A stretch of 64,000 nt of DNA from UBA1479 sp002706405 (GTDB lineage: Bacteria; Pseudomonadota; Alphaproteobacteria; Rhodospirillales; Casp-alpha2), in assembly GCA_963972255.1 (NCBI GenBank), contig CAXATO010000012.1, positions 62,001 through 126,000 on the forward strand. The letters are read 5' to 3'. The stretch's first letter is position 1; every line of letters starts with the position of its first letter. The position numbers were made by a program, and so were the translations under genes. Shown in pieces: positions 10,593 to 18,407 of this stretch. Below the pieces are notes generated by a model. That model worked only from the letters and a program-made list of their open reading frames with translations. It did no database searches and was not told the origin of the DNA.

Positions 10593-11333
10593 ATGAGCAA
10601 ATTCAAGAAGCCCGCGAAACTGGCGTCCGATCTTCCCAAGGAAGAAGAGATTCCGCATCTGACGGGACCGATGGTGCTGCCGCTCGACGGCTCCAAGCCG
10701 GAGCAGGTCGTTCTGCTGCTGCATGGTGTCGGTGCCGACGGCGACGACTTGATCAATCTGGCGACCTATTTCGGGCGCGTGCTGCCCAAGGCCGTGTTCA
10801 TCGCGCCCAACGCGCCGTTCCGTTTCGACGGCGGGCCGTCGGGCTTCCAGTGGTTTTCCATCGCCGATCCGTCGAAGGAAAAGAAGCTTGAGGGCGTGAA
10901 GATGGCGGCGCCGATCCTGAACGCGCTGATCGACCACCTGCTGGCCGAACTGGGCCTGGACGAAAGCAAGATGGCGCTCGTCGGGTTTTCCCAAGGCACC
11001 ATGATGGCGCTTCATGTCGGTCCCCGGCGGGTCAAGCCGCTGGCCGGCATCATCGGCTATTCCGGGGCCCTGGTGGGCAGTGAACTTCTGGCGTCCGAGA
11101 TCAAATCGAAGCCGCCGGTCCTGCTCATGCACGGCGATACGGACCCCGTGGTGCCGCCGGATCTGATGTACCATGCGGAAGACACCTTGAAAGAGGCGGG
11201 CGTGCCCGTGGCGGCCTACCTTTGCCCCAACCTGGGTCACGGCCTCGACGACATGTGCATCCAGTTGGGCATGGAATTCCTCGCCGAAATGTTTGACGTC
11301 GACGTTCTCGAGGTTGCCGGCGGCAAGTCCTAG
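10593..11333 (+). CDS. Carboxylesterase/phospholipase-family alpha/beta hydrolase
   Basis: A 246-residue alpha/beta hydrolase of the PF02230 (acyl-protein thioesterase/carboxylesterase) family. The oxyanion-hole motif LLLHGVGADGDDLI is near residues 47-60, the nucleophile elbow GFSQG near 131-135, the catalytic Asp in HGDTDPVVPP and the His in NLGHGLDD. There is no signal peptide, so it is cytosolic. The N-terminal 30 residues are Lys/Pro-rich and not part of the fold. Short-chain esters are the likely substrates, but the specificity cannot be read from sequence. The gene is followed after 47 bp by the FecR-cyclophilin gene on the same strand, which may be cotranscribed. Confidence 0.85.
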   Translation: MSKFKKPAKLASDLPKEEEIPHLTGPMVLPLDGSKPEQVVLLLHGVGADGDDLINLATYFGRVLPKAVFIAPNAPFRFDGGPSGFQWFSIADPSKEKKLEGVKMAAPILNALIDHLLAELGLDESKMALVGFSQGTMMALHVGPRRVKPLAGIIGYSGALVGSELLASEIKSKPPVLLMHGDTDPVVPPDLMYHAEDTLKEAGVPVAAYLCPNLGHGLDDMCIQLGMEFLAEMFDVDVLEVAGGKS

Positions 11334-11380
11334 ACGCGATCTTCCATCCCGCCCCTCCGGCCGAACCTAAAGCACGCTCC

Positions 11381-12553
11381 ATGAACATTTTCCGACCGTC
11401 CGGCGTTCTTGCCCTGCTGCTTGCCGTGTTCTGCGCGGCGGCGGTTCCGGGCGTTGCCATGGCGGTGGAGAATGTCGGCACCGCGAAACGCGTGGTTAAC
11501 GAGGTCGTCACCGGGTCCTTCGGCCAGTCGGTGCAGGTCGGTGATGGCCTGATTGCCCATGAAACGGTCGTCACCGGAAACAAAAGCGCCATTGATATCC
11601 GGCTCGCCGATCAGTCGTCGCTGACCATCGGCGAAAATTCAGAACTGATCCTCGACGATCTGGTCTACGGGCGTGACCAGAACAAGGTGACCGGCGCCTT
11701 CCGCATGATGTCGGGGATCATCCGCTTTGCGTCCGCCGGCGTACCCATGGATTTCCTGATCAAGACGCCGACGGCGACCATCGGCATCCGCGGCACCCAA
11801 TTCGATGTTCAGGTGAAAGACGGAAGTACCGAAGTCTCGGTCGTCGAGGGCGTGGTCGTCGTGCAGTCCCGGTTCGGCATCGTCGACGTGCGCAGCGGTC
11901 AAGTTTATCAGGTCACCACCCGCCGCGCCGCCTTTGCTGACGCACGCTCCCCCGGCATGAGCCAGGCCATCGAATTCATGGTGACCATGCTGGACGGCGG
12001 CAACGGAGCGGCCACCTCGGGCGTGTCCACAACGGCGGCGGTACCCGCCCTGCCGCCCATCCTGGCGGGCAGGCACACGGAAAATCTGCTGGTGGTGGAC
12101 CTGCCCCGGGGCAAGGTCTATGTCGAACTGCTGCCCGATCTGGCCCCCGTCCATGTGCGGCGGGTCAAGCAGTTGGTGCGCCAAAAATTCTATGACGGCC
12201 TCGCCTTTCATTTCGTGCGTCAGGACTACGTCGCGGAAACGGGCGATCCGTCTTTCACGCCGGGTGGGGCAGGCGGCGGCGGAACGGGCACGACGATTGC
12301 CGCCGAATTCTCGTCCACGCCCTTCACCGAAGGCATGGTCGGCATGTCGCGCCTCCAGGATGATCCCGACAGCGCCGACAGCCGGTTCTTTTTCGCCTTA
12401 GGGCCGACGGCGCGCAGCCTCGACGGCAAGTACACGGTCTGGGGCCGTGTCGTTGCCGGCATGCCATACCTGAAGGCGCTGAAGCCTGCCAACCGGCCCA
12501 AAGCGCCGGAACGCATGACGACCGTGCGTGTCGTCGCCGACCTCTACAAATAA
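11381..12553 (+). CDS. FecR-domain / cyclophilin-type peptidyl-prolyl isomerase fusion
   Basis: A 390-residue exported protein. Residues 1-28 are a signal peptide (LALLLAVFCAAAVPGVAMA). Residues 45-165 form a FecR domain: GLIAHETVVTGNKSAIDIRL..., SSLTIGENSELILDD, and the typical TPTATIGIRGTQFDVQV and VSVVEGVVVV strands. After a linker (195-225) comes a cyclophilin domain to the end: VDLPRGKVYVELLPDLAPVHV, FYDGLAFHFVRQDYV, GDPSF..., MSRLQDDPDSADSRFFF and TVWGRVVAGMPYL. The catalytic Arg of cyclophilins (F-H-R-V) reads FHFVRQ, so an Arg is present close to its usual place, and QFF-type residues appear as SRFFF. FecR modules normally sense siderophore signals or bind glycan; combining one with a PPIase suggests an envelope chaperone. 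The arrangement is uncommon in my knowledge. Confidence 0.87.
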   Translation: MNIFRPSGVLALLLAVFCAAAVPGVAMAVENVGTAKRVVNEVVTGSFGQSVQVGDGLIAHETVVTGNKSAIDIRLADQSSLTIGENSELILDDLVYGRDQNKVTGAFRMMSGIIRFASAGVPMDFLIKTPTATIGIRGTQFDVQVKDGSTEVSVVEGVVVVQSRFGIVDVRSGQVYQVTTRRAAFADARSPGMSQAIEFMVTMLDGGNGAATSGVSTTAAVPALPPILAGRHTENLLVVDLPRGKVYVELLPDLAPVHVRRVKQLVRQKFYDGLAFHFVRQDYVAETGDPSFTPGGAGGGGTGTTIAAEFSSTPFTEGMVGMSRLQDDPDSADSRFFFALGPTARSLDGKYTVWGRVVAGMPYLKALKPANRPKAPERMTTVRVVADLYK

Positions 12554-12698
12554 CCGCCACGATCGGCCCTCGCATCCCGACGGCCTGTCGCAGGTCTGTC
12601 ATCGAAAGGGGCTGCCCGCTGTCAGAAAAAATTCACGACGGGAACATTTGGCGTGGAATCCCAATATGTAGTATTCTCCGCGCCATCAGGAAGGAGAT

Positions 12699-12734
12699 AT
12701 GAGGTTTCGACCCCGTGAGCGCTTCCGCCGATAG
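12699..12734 (+). other. Possible 11-codon leader ORF overlapping the HNH gene start
   Basis: A near-perfect ribosome site (AGGAG at 12692-12696) sits just before an ATG at 12699 that opens an 11-codon frame (MRFRPRERFRR, stop TAG 12732-12734). The HNH gene's own frame is closed by TGA at 12700, so its first possible start is GTG 12715, inside this mini-ORF. The ribosome site is 18 bases from GTG 12715, too far for ordinary initiation. Translational coupling is possible; a sequencing slip is an alternative. Confidence 0.3.
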
Positions 12735-13275
12735 CTGTCCCGCTCTCGTTCTTAACGCCGACTTCAGGCCGTTGAGCTACTTCCCTCTTTCCCTATGGTC
12801 CTGGCAGGATGCCCTAAAGGCGGTGTTTCTCGACCGGGTCAATGTGGTCTCCGAATACGACCGAATCGTTCATTCCCCGAGCCAGGAATTCCGCCTGCCC
12901 AGCGTGATCGCGCTTAAGGAATACATCTCCATGGGCCGGCGTCCGGCCTTCACCCGGTTCAACGTATTCCTGCGCGATGCCTTCCACTGCCAGTATTGCG
13001 GCGAGCATTTTCCGGCCGATCATCTGACCTTCGATCACGTCATTCCGCGCGCGCGCGGCGGGCGCACCTCCTGGACCAACGTGGTCACCGCCTGCTCACC
13101 CTGCAATCTGCGGAAGGGTCACCGCCTGCCCCGGCAGTGCGGCATGGTGCCGCTGCGCGAACCGGAGCAGCCGTCCAATTTCCTGCTACAGGAAAACGGC
13201 CGCGCCTTCCCCCCCAACTACCTGCACGAAAGCTGGCGGGATTTCCTGTACTGGGATACGGAACTGGAACCCTAA
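12715..13275 (+). CDS. HNH endonuclease-family protein
   Basis: A 186-residue protein with a C-terminal HNH/treble-clef domain: CQYCGEHFPADHLTFDHVIPRARGG...TNVVTACSPCNLRKG. It holds two zinc-binding CxxC pairs, the DH of the active site and the Asn between them, as in the alphaproteobacterial HNH proteins that start LVLNADFRPLSYFPLSLWSW. These are common chromosomal genes of unknown role, not restriction enzymes with a known partner. The GTG start is forced by an upstream TGA at 12700. The stop overlaps the convergent DUF411 stop by four bases. Confidence 0.88.
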   Translation: MSASADSCPALVLNADFRPLSYFPLSLWSWQDALKAVFLDRVNVVSEYDRIVHSPSQEFRLPSVIALKEYISMGRRPAFTRFNVFLRDAFHCQYCGEHFPADHLTFDHVIPRARGGRTSWTNVVTACSPCNLRKGHRLPRQCGMVPLREPEQPSNFLLQENGRAFPPNYLHESWRDFLYWDTELEP

Positions 13276-13730
13276 GGCGTTTGTTTCCCCTGGTGACGGG
13301 CGTACACCGTCGTCGATCCGTCGGTCTGGAACAGCAGAACGTCGTATGCCTGCGGCGCCGGTCCTTCCATCCCCGGCGACCCCACGGGCATGCCCGGTAC
13401 GGCGAGGCCACGTGCCTTGGGCTTATTCTGAAGCAGCCGCGCCACATCGGATGCGGGTACATGGCCTTCGATGACGTATCCGTCGACCACCGCCGTGTGG
13501 CAGGACTGCAAGGGCTCGGCGACGCCGGTCATTCTCTTGATCGCCGTCAGGTCTTCCATCTCGACCGTTTTCACGTCGTGGCCGTGGTCTTTCATGTGTT
13601 TGACCCAGGCGCCGCAGCATCCGCAGTAGGGTGATTTGTAGACGGTGATCTCGGCCGCCGCCGCCATGGCGGGCAGCAGCACCAGCATGGCAAGTGCGGC
13701 CGAAGCGGCACGTATTGTCCTGAAGCTCAT
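13272..13730 (-). CDS. DUF411 periplasmic metal-binding protein
   Basis: A 152-residue exported protein (signal peptide to about residue 26, LVLLPAMAAAA). The DUF411 core starts with ITVYKSPYCGCCGAWVKHMKDHG, a CxCC-type motif expected to bind Cu(I), then SCHTAVVDGYVIEGHVP and a Gly/Pro-rich tail. DUF411 proteins accompany copper-resistance genes and are thought to act as periplasmic copper carriers. It is the last gene of the minus-strand cop block, 13 bp after copB. The identity is clear; the copper role rests on family and context. Confidence 0.88.
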   Translation of the reverse strand: MSFRTIRAASAALAMLVLLPAMAAAAEITVYKSPYCGCCGAWVKHMKDHGHDVKTVEMEDLTAIKRMTGVAEPLQSCHTAVVDGYVIEGHVPASDVARLLQNKPKARGLAVPGMPVGSPGMEGPAPQAYDVLLFQTDGSTTVYARHQGKQTP

Positions 13731-13743
13731 TCCTGTTTCCTTT

Positions 13744-14464
13744 CTAGAACCAGAAGCTGACGCCCGCGACGACGCGCAGGCTATCCGTGTCTTCGCCGTC
13801 GTCGCGGGCGAAATTGGCGGTGGCGCCGACCTTGCGTTCGTAATGCAGGCCGACGTAGGGGGCGAACTCGCGGCGGATTTCGTATTTCAACCGCAGGCCC
13901 GCCTCGACGGTGTTGATCCCGGCCCCGGAATGGATGCGCCGGTCCTCGGAAAATGCGACGTTGATCTCCGCCGTCGGCTGCAGGATCAGGCGTTGGGTGA
14001 GGCGCCAGTCGACCTCGGCTTCCAGACGGGCCGACAGGTCTCCCGTTTCGCTGAGGAACAGGTTGGCGTCGGTTTCCACGAACTGCTTGGCCAGGCCCTG
14101 GACGCCGATCACGCCATAGGTACGGTCAGGGTCCGGCCGCAGGTCATGGCGGATGCCGGCGTTGACGTCGAAAAACGTGGAGACCGGGCGGCGGTAGAGA
14201 AATTGCAGCTCGGCCTTTTCCAGGCGCGTGCCGACGGGATTCTCCCCTTCGGATTTGAAGGCAAGGCGGTGGTCGTCTGCCGATCCAGGCGTTGGCGTCC
14301 CAGGCGACGACGTCGGCGCCGTCGCCGGCCCGATACTCCAATTGATCGACCTGAAATTGCCAATAGATCGCGTCGTCCATCTCCGCCGCCCGCGCCGCGG
14401 ATGCCGGGAGGAGATATGCCGCCGCAAAAATCGCTGCGGCAAAAGCTTTGTAAAAAGGGGTCAT
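13744..14464 (-). pseudogene. copB: Copper resistance protein CopB (outer membrane), frameshifted
   Basis: The N-terminal part (signal peptide to residue about 26, then MDDAIYWQFQVDQLEYRAGDGADVVAWDANAWIG) is in one frame from ATG 14464. From about 14286 downward the CopB sequence continues in another frame: DDHRLAFKSEGE, AELQFLYRRPVSTFFDVNAG..., LTQRLILQPTAEIN and ending VVAGVSFWF at 13744. Both halves are typical CopB, so the gene was intact recently; a loss of two bases (or gain of one) near 14283-14290 best explains the break, since CopB usually reads WIGGDEHRL there. CopB is an outer-membrane beta-barrel that works with CopA in periplasmic copper handling. The start overlaps the copA stop by four bases. 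A sequencing error is as likely as a real mutation. Confidence 0.85.
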
Positions 14465-16191
14465 CGGGCAACCTCCGCCGTTTCACGTTCGACCACGACC
14501 TTGCGGAACATGCCGGACGCCATGTGGTACATCAGGTGGCAGTGAAAGGCCCATTGGCCTTCGGCGTCGGCCTCGATATCGGCCTCCACCGTGGTGCCCG
14601 GCGCAATGGAAATGGTGTGCTTGGCCGGATTGTATTTGCCGGAGCCGTTGTCCAGGATCTGCCACATGCCGTGGAGATGCATGGGATGGGTCATCATGGT
14701 TTCGTTGATGAATTTGAAGCGCACCCGTTCGCCGAATTTCAGCTTGATCGGCTCTGCGTCGGAATACTTCACGTCATTGATGGACCAGACATAGCGCTCC
14801 ATGTTGCCGGTCAGGCGCACCTCGATCTCTCGCGCCGCCGGGCGGTCGGGATAAAGCGGCTTGAACGCCTTCAGGTCCGCATAGGACAGGAACTTGCCGC
14901 CTTCCGCCGCCTTGGGCATCAGGCCGCTGCCGGGGGCATAGAACGGATCTTCCTTCAATTCCGGCGACGGCATGGCTCCATGGCCCATGTTGCCGTGGTC
15001 CAGTCCCTTCATCATGCCGTGCCCCATCTGGCTGTGATCCATGCCTTTCATCATCGTGCCGTCCGGCATCATGTGGCCGCCGTCCATCTTCATGGACCCG
15101 TGGTCCATTCCGGCCATGTCGCCATGGGCCATGCCCATGTCGGCCATGGTCAGGAACTGTTTCGGGCGGGCATCCGGGACCGCCGCCGTTCGGCCCATTT
15201 CCGGGGTCAGTGTGCCGCGCGCGTGGCCCGTGCGGGCCATGCTTTCGGCGAACAGGGTATAGGCCTTGTCCTCGGTCGGGCGCACGATGACGTCGTAGGT
15301 TTCGGCGACGGCGATGCGGAATTCGTCCACGGGGACCGGCCGCACGTTGTTGCCGTCGGCTTGCACCAGGGTCATTTTCAATCCCGGAATGCGCACGTCG
15401 AAGAACGTCATGGCGGCGGCGTTGACGAAGCGCAGGCGGATGCGCTCGCCGGGTTTGAACAGGCCGGTCCAGTTCTGGTCGGGGTTGCGGCCGTTCATCA
15501 GGAACACGTAGCCCGACACGTCGGCGATGTCCGACGGCATCATGCGCATGTCGCCCCAGGCCATGCGGTCGGAGAGCGCCGCGCCGAAGCCCATCTTTTT
15601 GACGTCGTCCAGCAGGGTGCCCAGGGTCCGTTGCTGATAGTTGTAGTAGTCCGCCATGATCTTCAGGTTGGACAGGATGGTCTCGGGCGTGTCGGTTTTG
15701 TGCCAGTCGGACAGCACGACCACATACTCCCGGTCGTAGCGAAAGGGTTCGCAGGCTTTCGGGTCGATGATGATCGAGCCGTAGACCCCCGACTGTTCCT
15801 GCAGTCCCGAATGGCTGTGATACCAATAGGTGCCGCTTTGCTGCGCCGGAAAGGTGTAGGTGAAGGTCTCGCCCGGCTTGATGCCGGGAAAGCTGATGCC
15901 CGGCACGCCGTCCTGTTGGTAGGGCAGGATCAGGCCGTGCCAATGGATCGAGGTATCCACGTCCATCTTGTTGGTGACGTTGATGGTCAGGTCTTCGCCT
16001 TCGGTGAAGCGCAGGACCGGGCCGGGGATGCCGCCGTTGATGGTCATGGCGTCTTGCGGCCGGCCGGCGACGTCGATGGCGCCGCGCGCGATTTCCAGAT
16101 TGTAGGTGGCGGCCTGTGCCGGCGGTGCCCCCGCCAGGGTGGCGGCCAGGACGGCCGCCAACCCGATCAGGGAATGGACTGTATGTCGCAT
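14461..16191 (-). CDS. copA: Multicopper oxidase CopA (copper resistance)
   Basis: A 576-residue periplasmic multicopper oxidase with a signal peptide (to about residue 27, PPAQA). The copper ligands are all visible: SIHWHGLILP, YWYHSHSG, HPMHLHGMW and the C-terminal HCHLMYHM. The middle holds a Met/His/Asp/Gly-rich region (MDHGSMKMDGGHMM, MDHSQMGHGM), as in PcoA/CopA of pseudomonads, which binds extra Cu(I). It oxidises Cu(I) to the less toxic Cu(II). It is preceded by the cupredoxin gene (24 bp) and overlaps copB, so the three are one operon with DUF411. It is not the P-type ATPase that is also called CopA in E. coli. Confidence 0.95.
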   Translation of the reverse strand: MRHTVHSLIGLAAVLAATLAGAPPAQAATYNLEIARGAIDVAGRPQDAMTINGGIPGPVLRFTEGEDLTINVTNKMDVDTSIHWHGLILPYQQDGVPGISFPGIKPGETFTYTFPAQQSGTYWYHSHSGLQEQSGVYGSIIIDPKACEPFRYDREYVVVLSDWHKTDTPETILSNLKIMADYYNYQQRTLGTLLDDVKKMGFGAALSDRMAWGDMRMMPSDIADVSGYVFLMNGRNPDQNWTGLFKPGERIRLRFVNAAAMTFFDVRIPGLKMTLVQADGNNVRPVPVDEFRIAVAETYDVIVRPTEDKAYTLFAESMARTGHARGTLTPEMGRTAAVPDARPKQFLTMADMGMAHGDMAGMDHGSMKMDGGHMMPDGTMMKGMDHSQMGHGMMKGLDHGNMGHGAMPSPELKEDPFYAPGSGLMPKAAEGGKFLSYADLKAFKPLYPDRPAAREIEVRLTGNMERYVWSINDVKYSDAEPIKLKFGERVRFKFINETMMTHPMHLHGMWQILDNGSGKYNPAKHTISIAPGTTVEADIEADAEGQWAFHCHLMYHMASGMFRKVVVERETAEVAR

Positions 16192-16215
16192 GGGTCTCTC
16201 CCGTTCCCTGTAGCG

Positions 16216-16854
16216 CTACTTGAACCGGATTTTGCCCATCATCCCGGACTCGTAGTGGCCCGGAATGTTGCAGGCGAATTCCAGCTTTGTCGGCTTGGTG
16301 AACTTCCAGATGATCTCGCCCGACTTGCCCGGCTCCAGCAGGATGCTGTTGGGGTCGTCGTGGGTCATCATGTGGCCGTCGCCATGGTCCATTTTCATCT
16401 TCTCATGGTTGATGCGGTCGGCTTCGATCATGCCGTGCTCCATCATGGTCATCATCTGCTTCTGATGGGCGGCATGCATGGCGGCGGTGCCCAGGCCGAA
16501 TTCGTGCAGGTAGGCACCCTTGTTGGTGATCTTGAAGCGGATGGTTTCCCCGGCGGCGACCGAGATGCTCTCCGGCTCATAGAAATTGTCCTGCATGGTG
16601 ATGTCGATGGTGCGGGTGACGTCCGCTGCCTTGCCGGGCTCGCCGATGGCGGCCATGCCGCTGTGGTGGCCCGGAGATCCGTGGCCGCCCATTTTCATGC
16701 CCTCCATCATATGGCCCTGCATGGGCATGTTGCCGTGACCGTGGCCGGGCTGGCCCGATCCGGCCAGGGCGGGGGTGGCGGCCGCCAGCACGGCGAGGGC
16801 GACGGCGGCGGAACGGATGGACGTGCGGAAGGTGAAATCCTGAGAGATTTGCAT
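16216..16854 (-). CDS. Periplasmic cupredoxin (CopI-like copper-binding protein)
   Basis: A 212-residue exported protein (signal peptide to about residue 31, AAATPALA). A His/Met/Gly-rich segment follows (residues 32-70, GHGHGNMPMQGHMMEGMKM), then a plastocyanin-like domain: RTIDITMQDNFYEPESISVAAGETIRFKITN, a His ligand in AYLHEFGLG, and the CNIPGHYESGM loop that gives the Cys, His and Met ligands of a blue-copper site. The family (CopI/cupredoxin-like) protects against periplasmic copper. It stands directly upstream of copA (24 bp) and 154 bp downstream of the small metal-binding gene. Confidence 0.88.
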   Translation of the reverse strand: MQISQDFTFRTSIRSAAVALAVLAAATPALAGSGQPGHGHGNMPMQGHMMEGMKMGGHGSPGHHSGMAAIGEPGKAADVTRTIDITMQDNFYEPESISVAAGETIRFKITNKGAYLHEFGLGTAAMHAAHQKQMMTMMEHGMIEADRINHEKMKMDHGDGHMMTHDDPNSILLEPGKSGEIIWKFTKPTKLEFACNIPGHYESGMMGKIRFK

Positions 16855-17008
16855 CGGAATATCCTTTTGATCAGGGATCGCGTCTGTGACGCGGCCATGG
16901 CGAAGACTTAAGGCGTCGCCGCCGTGTCGGGTGTCCGCTCGGGGATCGTATGGGATGGATCGGACCTGGGGTCCGCGTCCGGTGCGGGTGGAATCGGCCG
17001 AGCGGAGG

Positions 17009-17425
17009 CTAGGCGCGATTTCGCGGTGGCCGGAACAAGCCGGCGACGGCGGTCAGCGCGGGGGCTTGGTCCGCACTCGGGTGCAACGTCTGGATATCAA
17101 AAACGGGGGGCGTGACGTTCAGGGCGTCGCGGGGAAGGGCCGGTGCGAAGCAGGCGTTGATGCAGCAGCCGCCCATGTCGTGCTGCGACGGCGGTGGGGT
17201 CTGTTCCTGCGCCGGTGCCTGGTCGTGGCATTTCTGATGGTCGGGTGCGGCGGTCTGTGCCTTGGCCAGGACGCCATGGGCTTGATGCGTCCCGTCCGCG
17301 GCCTTTGCCATGGCCGCATGGCCGACGCCGAAGCCGGAGAACAAGACGGCAATGGCCAGAAACACATGGCAGGCGCGGCGCAAGCGCCGTCCTGCATCTG
17401 CATTTCCTGGGTTCGTGCGCGCCAT
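17009..17425 (-). CDS. Unrecognised exported His/Cys-rich protein of the copper cluster
   Basis: About 138 residues. A hydrophobic signal or anchor (CHVFLAIAVLFSGFGVGHA, ending near residue 38) is followed by KCHDQAPAQEQ... and GGCCINACFAP, i.e. His and Cys residues that could bind copper. I do not recognise the family (there is some resemblance to small DUF2946-type proteins). The frame is open up to 17503, but that lies inside the CueR promoter, so the start must be downstream; ATG 17425, 17452 and 17464 are candidates, and 17425 gives the most normal signal peptide. It is the first gene after a CueR-type promoter, so it is probably copper-induced. Confidence 0.6.
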   Translation of the reverse strand: MARTNPGNADAGRRLRRACHVFLAIAVLFSGFGVGHAAMAKAADGTHQAHGVLAKAQTAAPDHQKCHDQAPAQEQTPPPSQHDMGGCCINACFAPALPRDALNVTPPVFDIQTLHPSADQAPALTAVAGLFRPPRNRA

Positions 17426-17472
17426 GGGTCTTCGGTCCGGTGATTGGCTCATGTCTTGCGGCATTACGTAAA

Positions 17473-17503
17473 ATTCTAAAGGTTCCCCCTGCGGGAAGGT
17501 CAA
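17473..17503 (-). promoter_or_regulatory. CueR-type promoter with 19-bp spacer, before the cop operon
   Basis: Read on the minus strand: -35 TTGACC (17503-17498), a 19-bp spacer (17497-17479) and -10 TAGAAT (17478-17473). The spacer holds a dyad, TTCCC...GGGAA, of the CueR type. The overlong 19-bp spacer is the hallmark of MerR-family promoters, which are untwisted by the activator when metal binds. A second promoter with the same -35 (TTGACC) and dyad start (TTCC) precedes the P-type ATPase gene. The predicted transcript covers the His/Cys protein, the cupredoxin, copA, copB and DUF411. Confidence 0.75.
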
Positions 17504-17528
17504 GGTGAAACGGTTTGCTTCGGGCGCC

Positions 17529-18014
17529 TTATTTTCCGTCTGCCCGGGCGCGGCGGTTCAGGTCGTCGTGGCGGGCGCGGATGCTCGCCGGCCAGGTACT
17601 CTTGATATAGGACAGGACGGCGATGATCTCCGCGTCGCTCAGCACGCCGTCGAAGCCCGGCATGTCGCTTTCATAGCTGCCGCCGACCACGGCGGCGGGG
17701 CCGCGCTTAGTGATGTCGAACAGCTGTGCGTCCGGATGGTGCCAGGTATGGCCCGTGCGGTCATGGGGCGGGGCGGGCAGGCGGCCCGAAGGCAGGCGCT
17801 CGCGCCAGTTCACTTGGCCTTCCAGGTTCGCGCCGTGGCAGCTTGCGCAATGTTCCTCGTAAACGCTTTTGCCCGTGGCGACGGTCGCCGTGTCGGCGGG
17901 CCGCAGCTCGACCTGGGCGTCGTCGGGGGCCAGGCCCAGCCAGACGACACTGCCGAGCGCAACGGCGGCCAACGCGCCAACGGCCGCCAAAACCTTGGTG
18001 CGCGCTGCCGTCAA
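17529..18014 (-). CDS. Membrane-anchored c-type cytochrome
   Basis: A 161-residue protein with an N-terminal membrane anchor (VLAAVGALAAVALGSVVWLGLA). The single haem site is CASCHG near residue 60, and the distal Met is in ESDMPGFDGVLSDAEIIAVLSYIKSTWP. This is a class-I cytochrome c. The best start is TTG 18014, which overlaps the cueR stop (sequence ATTGA); an ATG 60 bases upstream would read through cueR's end. Such cytochromes often travel with copper oxidases and may pass electrons in periplasmic redox chemistry. It is the last gene of the ATPase-cueR-cytochrome operon. Confidence 0.8.
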   Translation of the reverse strand: MTAARTKVLAAVGALAAVALGSVVWLGLAPDDAQVELRPADTATVATGKSVYEEHCASCHGANLEGQVNWRERLPSGRLPAPPHDRTGHTWHHPDAQLFDITKRGPAAVVGGSYESDMPGFDGVLSDAEIIAVLSYIKSTWPASIRARHDDLNRRARADGK

Positions 18015-18403
18015 TGGTCCGGCCCCGCCAGATCGTCGATAATCGGGCAATGGGGGCGGTCGTCGCCGTGGCAATGATCGACCAGATGCTTGAGGGTCTT
18101 GTGCAGGGCCTTGAGCTCGGCGATCTTGGCTTCGATTTCGGAAAGGTGTTCCGTGGCAATCGCCTTCACGTCGGCGCTGGCGCGGTGGTCGTCTTCGTAA
18201 AGCGACAGCAGGGCGCGGCAGTCCTCGACGGAAAAGCCAAGCCCGCGCGCCCGCTGCACGAACTGCAGCTTGTGCACGTCGGTCGGCGAGTAGGTGCGGT
18301 AGCCGTTGTCGCTGCGTCCCGGCACGACCAGGGAGATTTCCTCGTAATAGCGGATGGTCTTGGCCGGGAGGCCCGATTGTTTCGCCGCGTCACCGATGTT
18401 CAT
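18011..18403 (-). CDS. cueR: Cu(I)-responsive MerR-family regulator CueR
   Basis: A 130-residue MerR-family activator. The N-terminal winged helix is MNIGDAAKQSGLPAKTIRYYEE, and a long dimerisation helix follows (residues 75-110). The metal loop near the C-terminus is C-H-G-D-D-R-P-H-C (two Cys separated by seven residues, CxxxxxxxC), the signature of CueR for Cu(I), Ag(I) and Au(I). Two 19-bp-spaced promoters in the window (20854-20884 and 17473-17503) are its likely targets. The gene lies 4 bp downstream of the Cu-ATPase stop and overlaps the cytochrome start. Confidence 0.94.
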   Translation of the reverse strand: MNIGDAAKQSGLPAKTIRYYEEISLVVPGRSDNGYRTYSPTDVHKLQFVQRARGLGFSVEDCRALLSLYEDDHRASADVKAIATEHLSEIEAKIAELKALHKTLKHLVDHCHGDDRPHCPIIDDLAGPDH

Positions 18404-18407
18404 GGGC

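Noticed and set aside
13645..16911. Very long open frame on the plus strand (1088 codons) opposite the cop genes
   Set aside because: It is the antisense shadow of the GC-rich minus-strand copB/copA/cupredoxin genes; its translation has no family motif, and the minus-strand genes show clear copper-ligand motifs.
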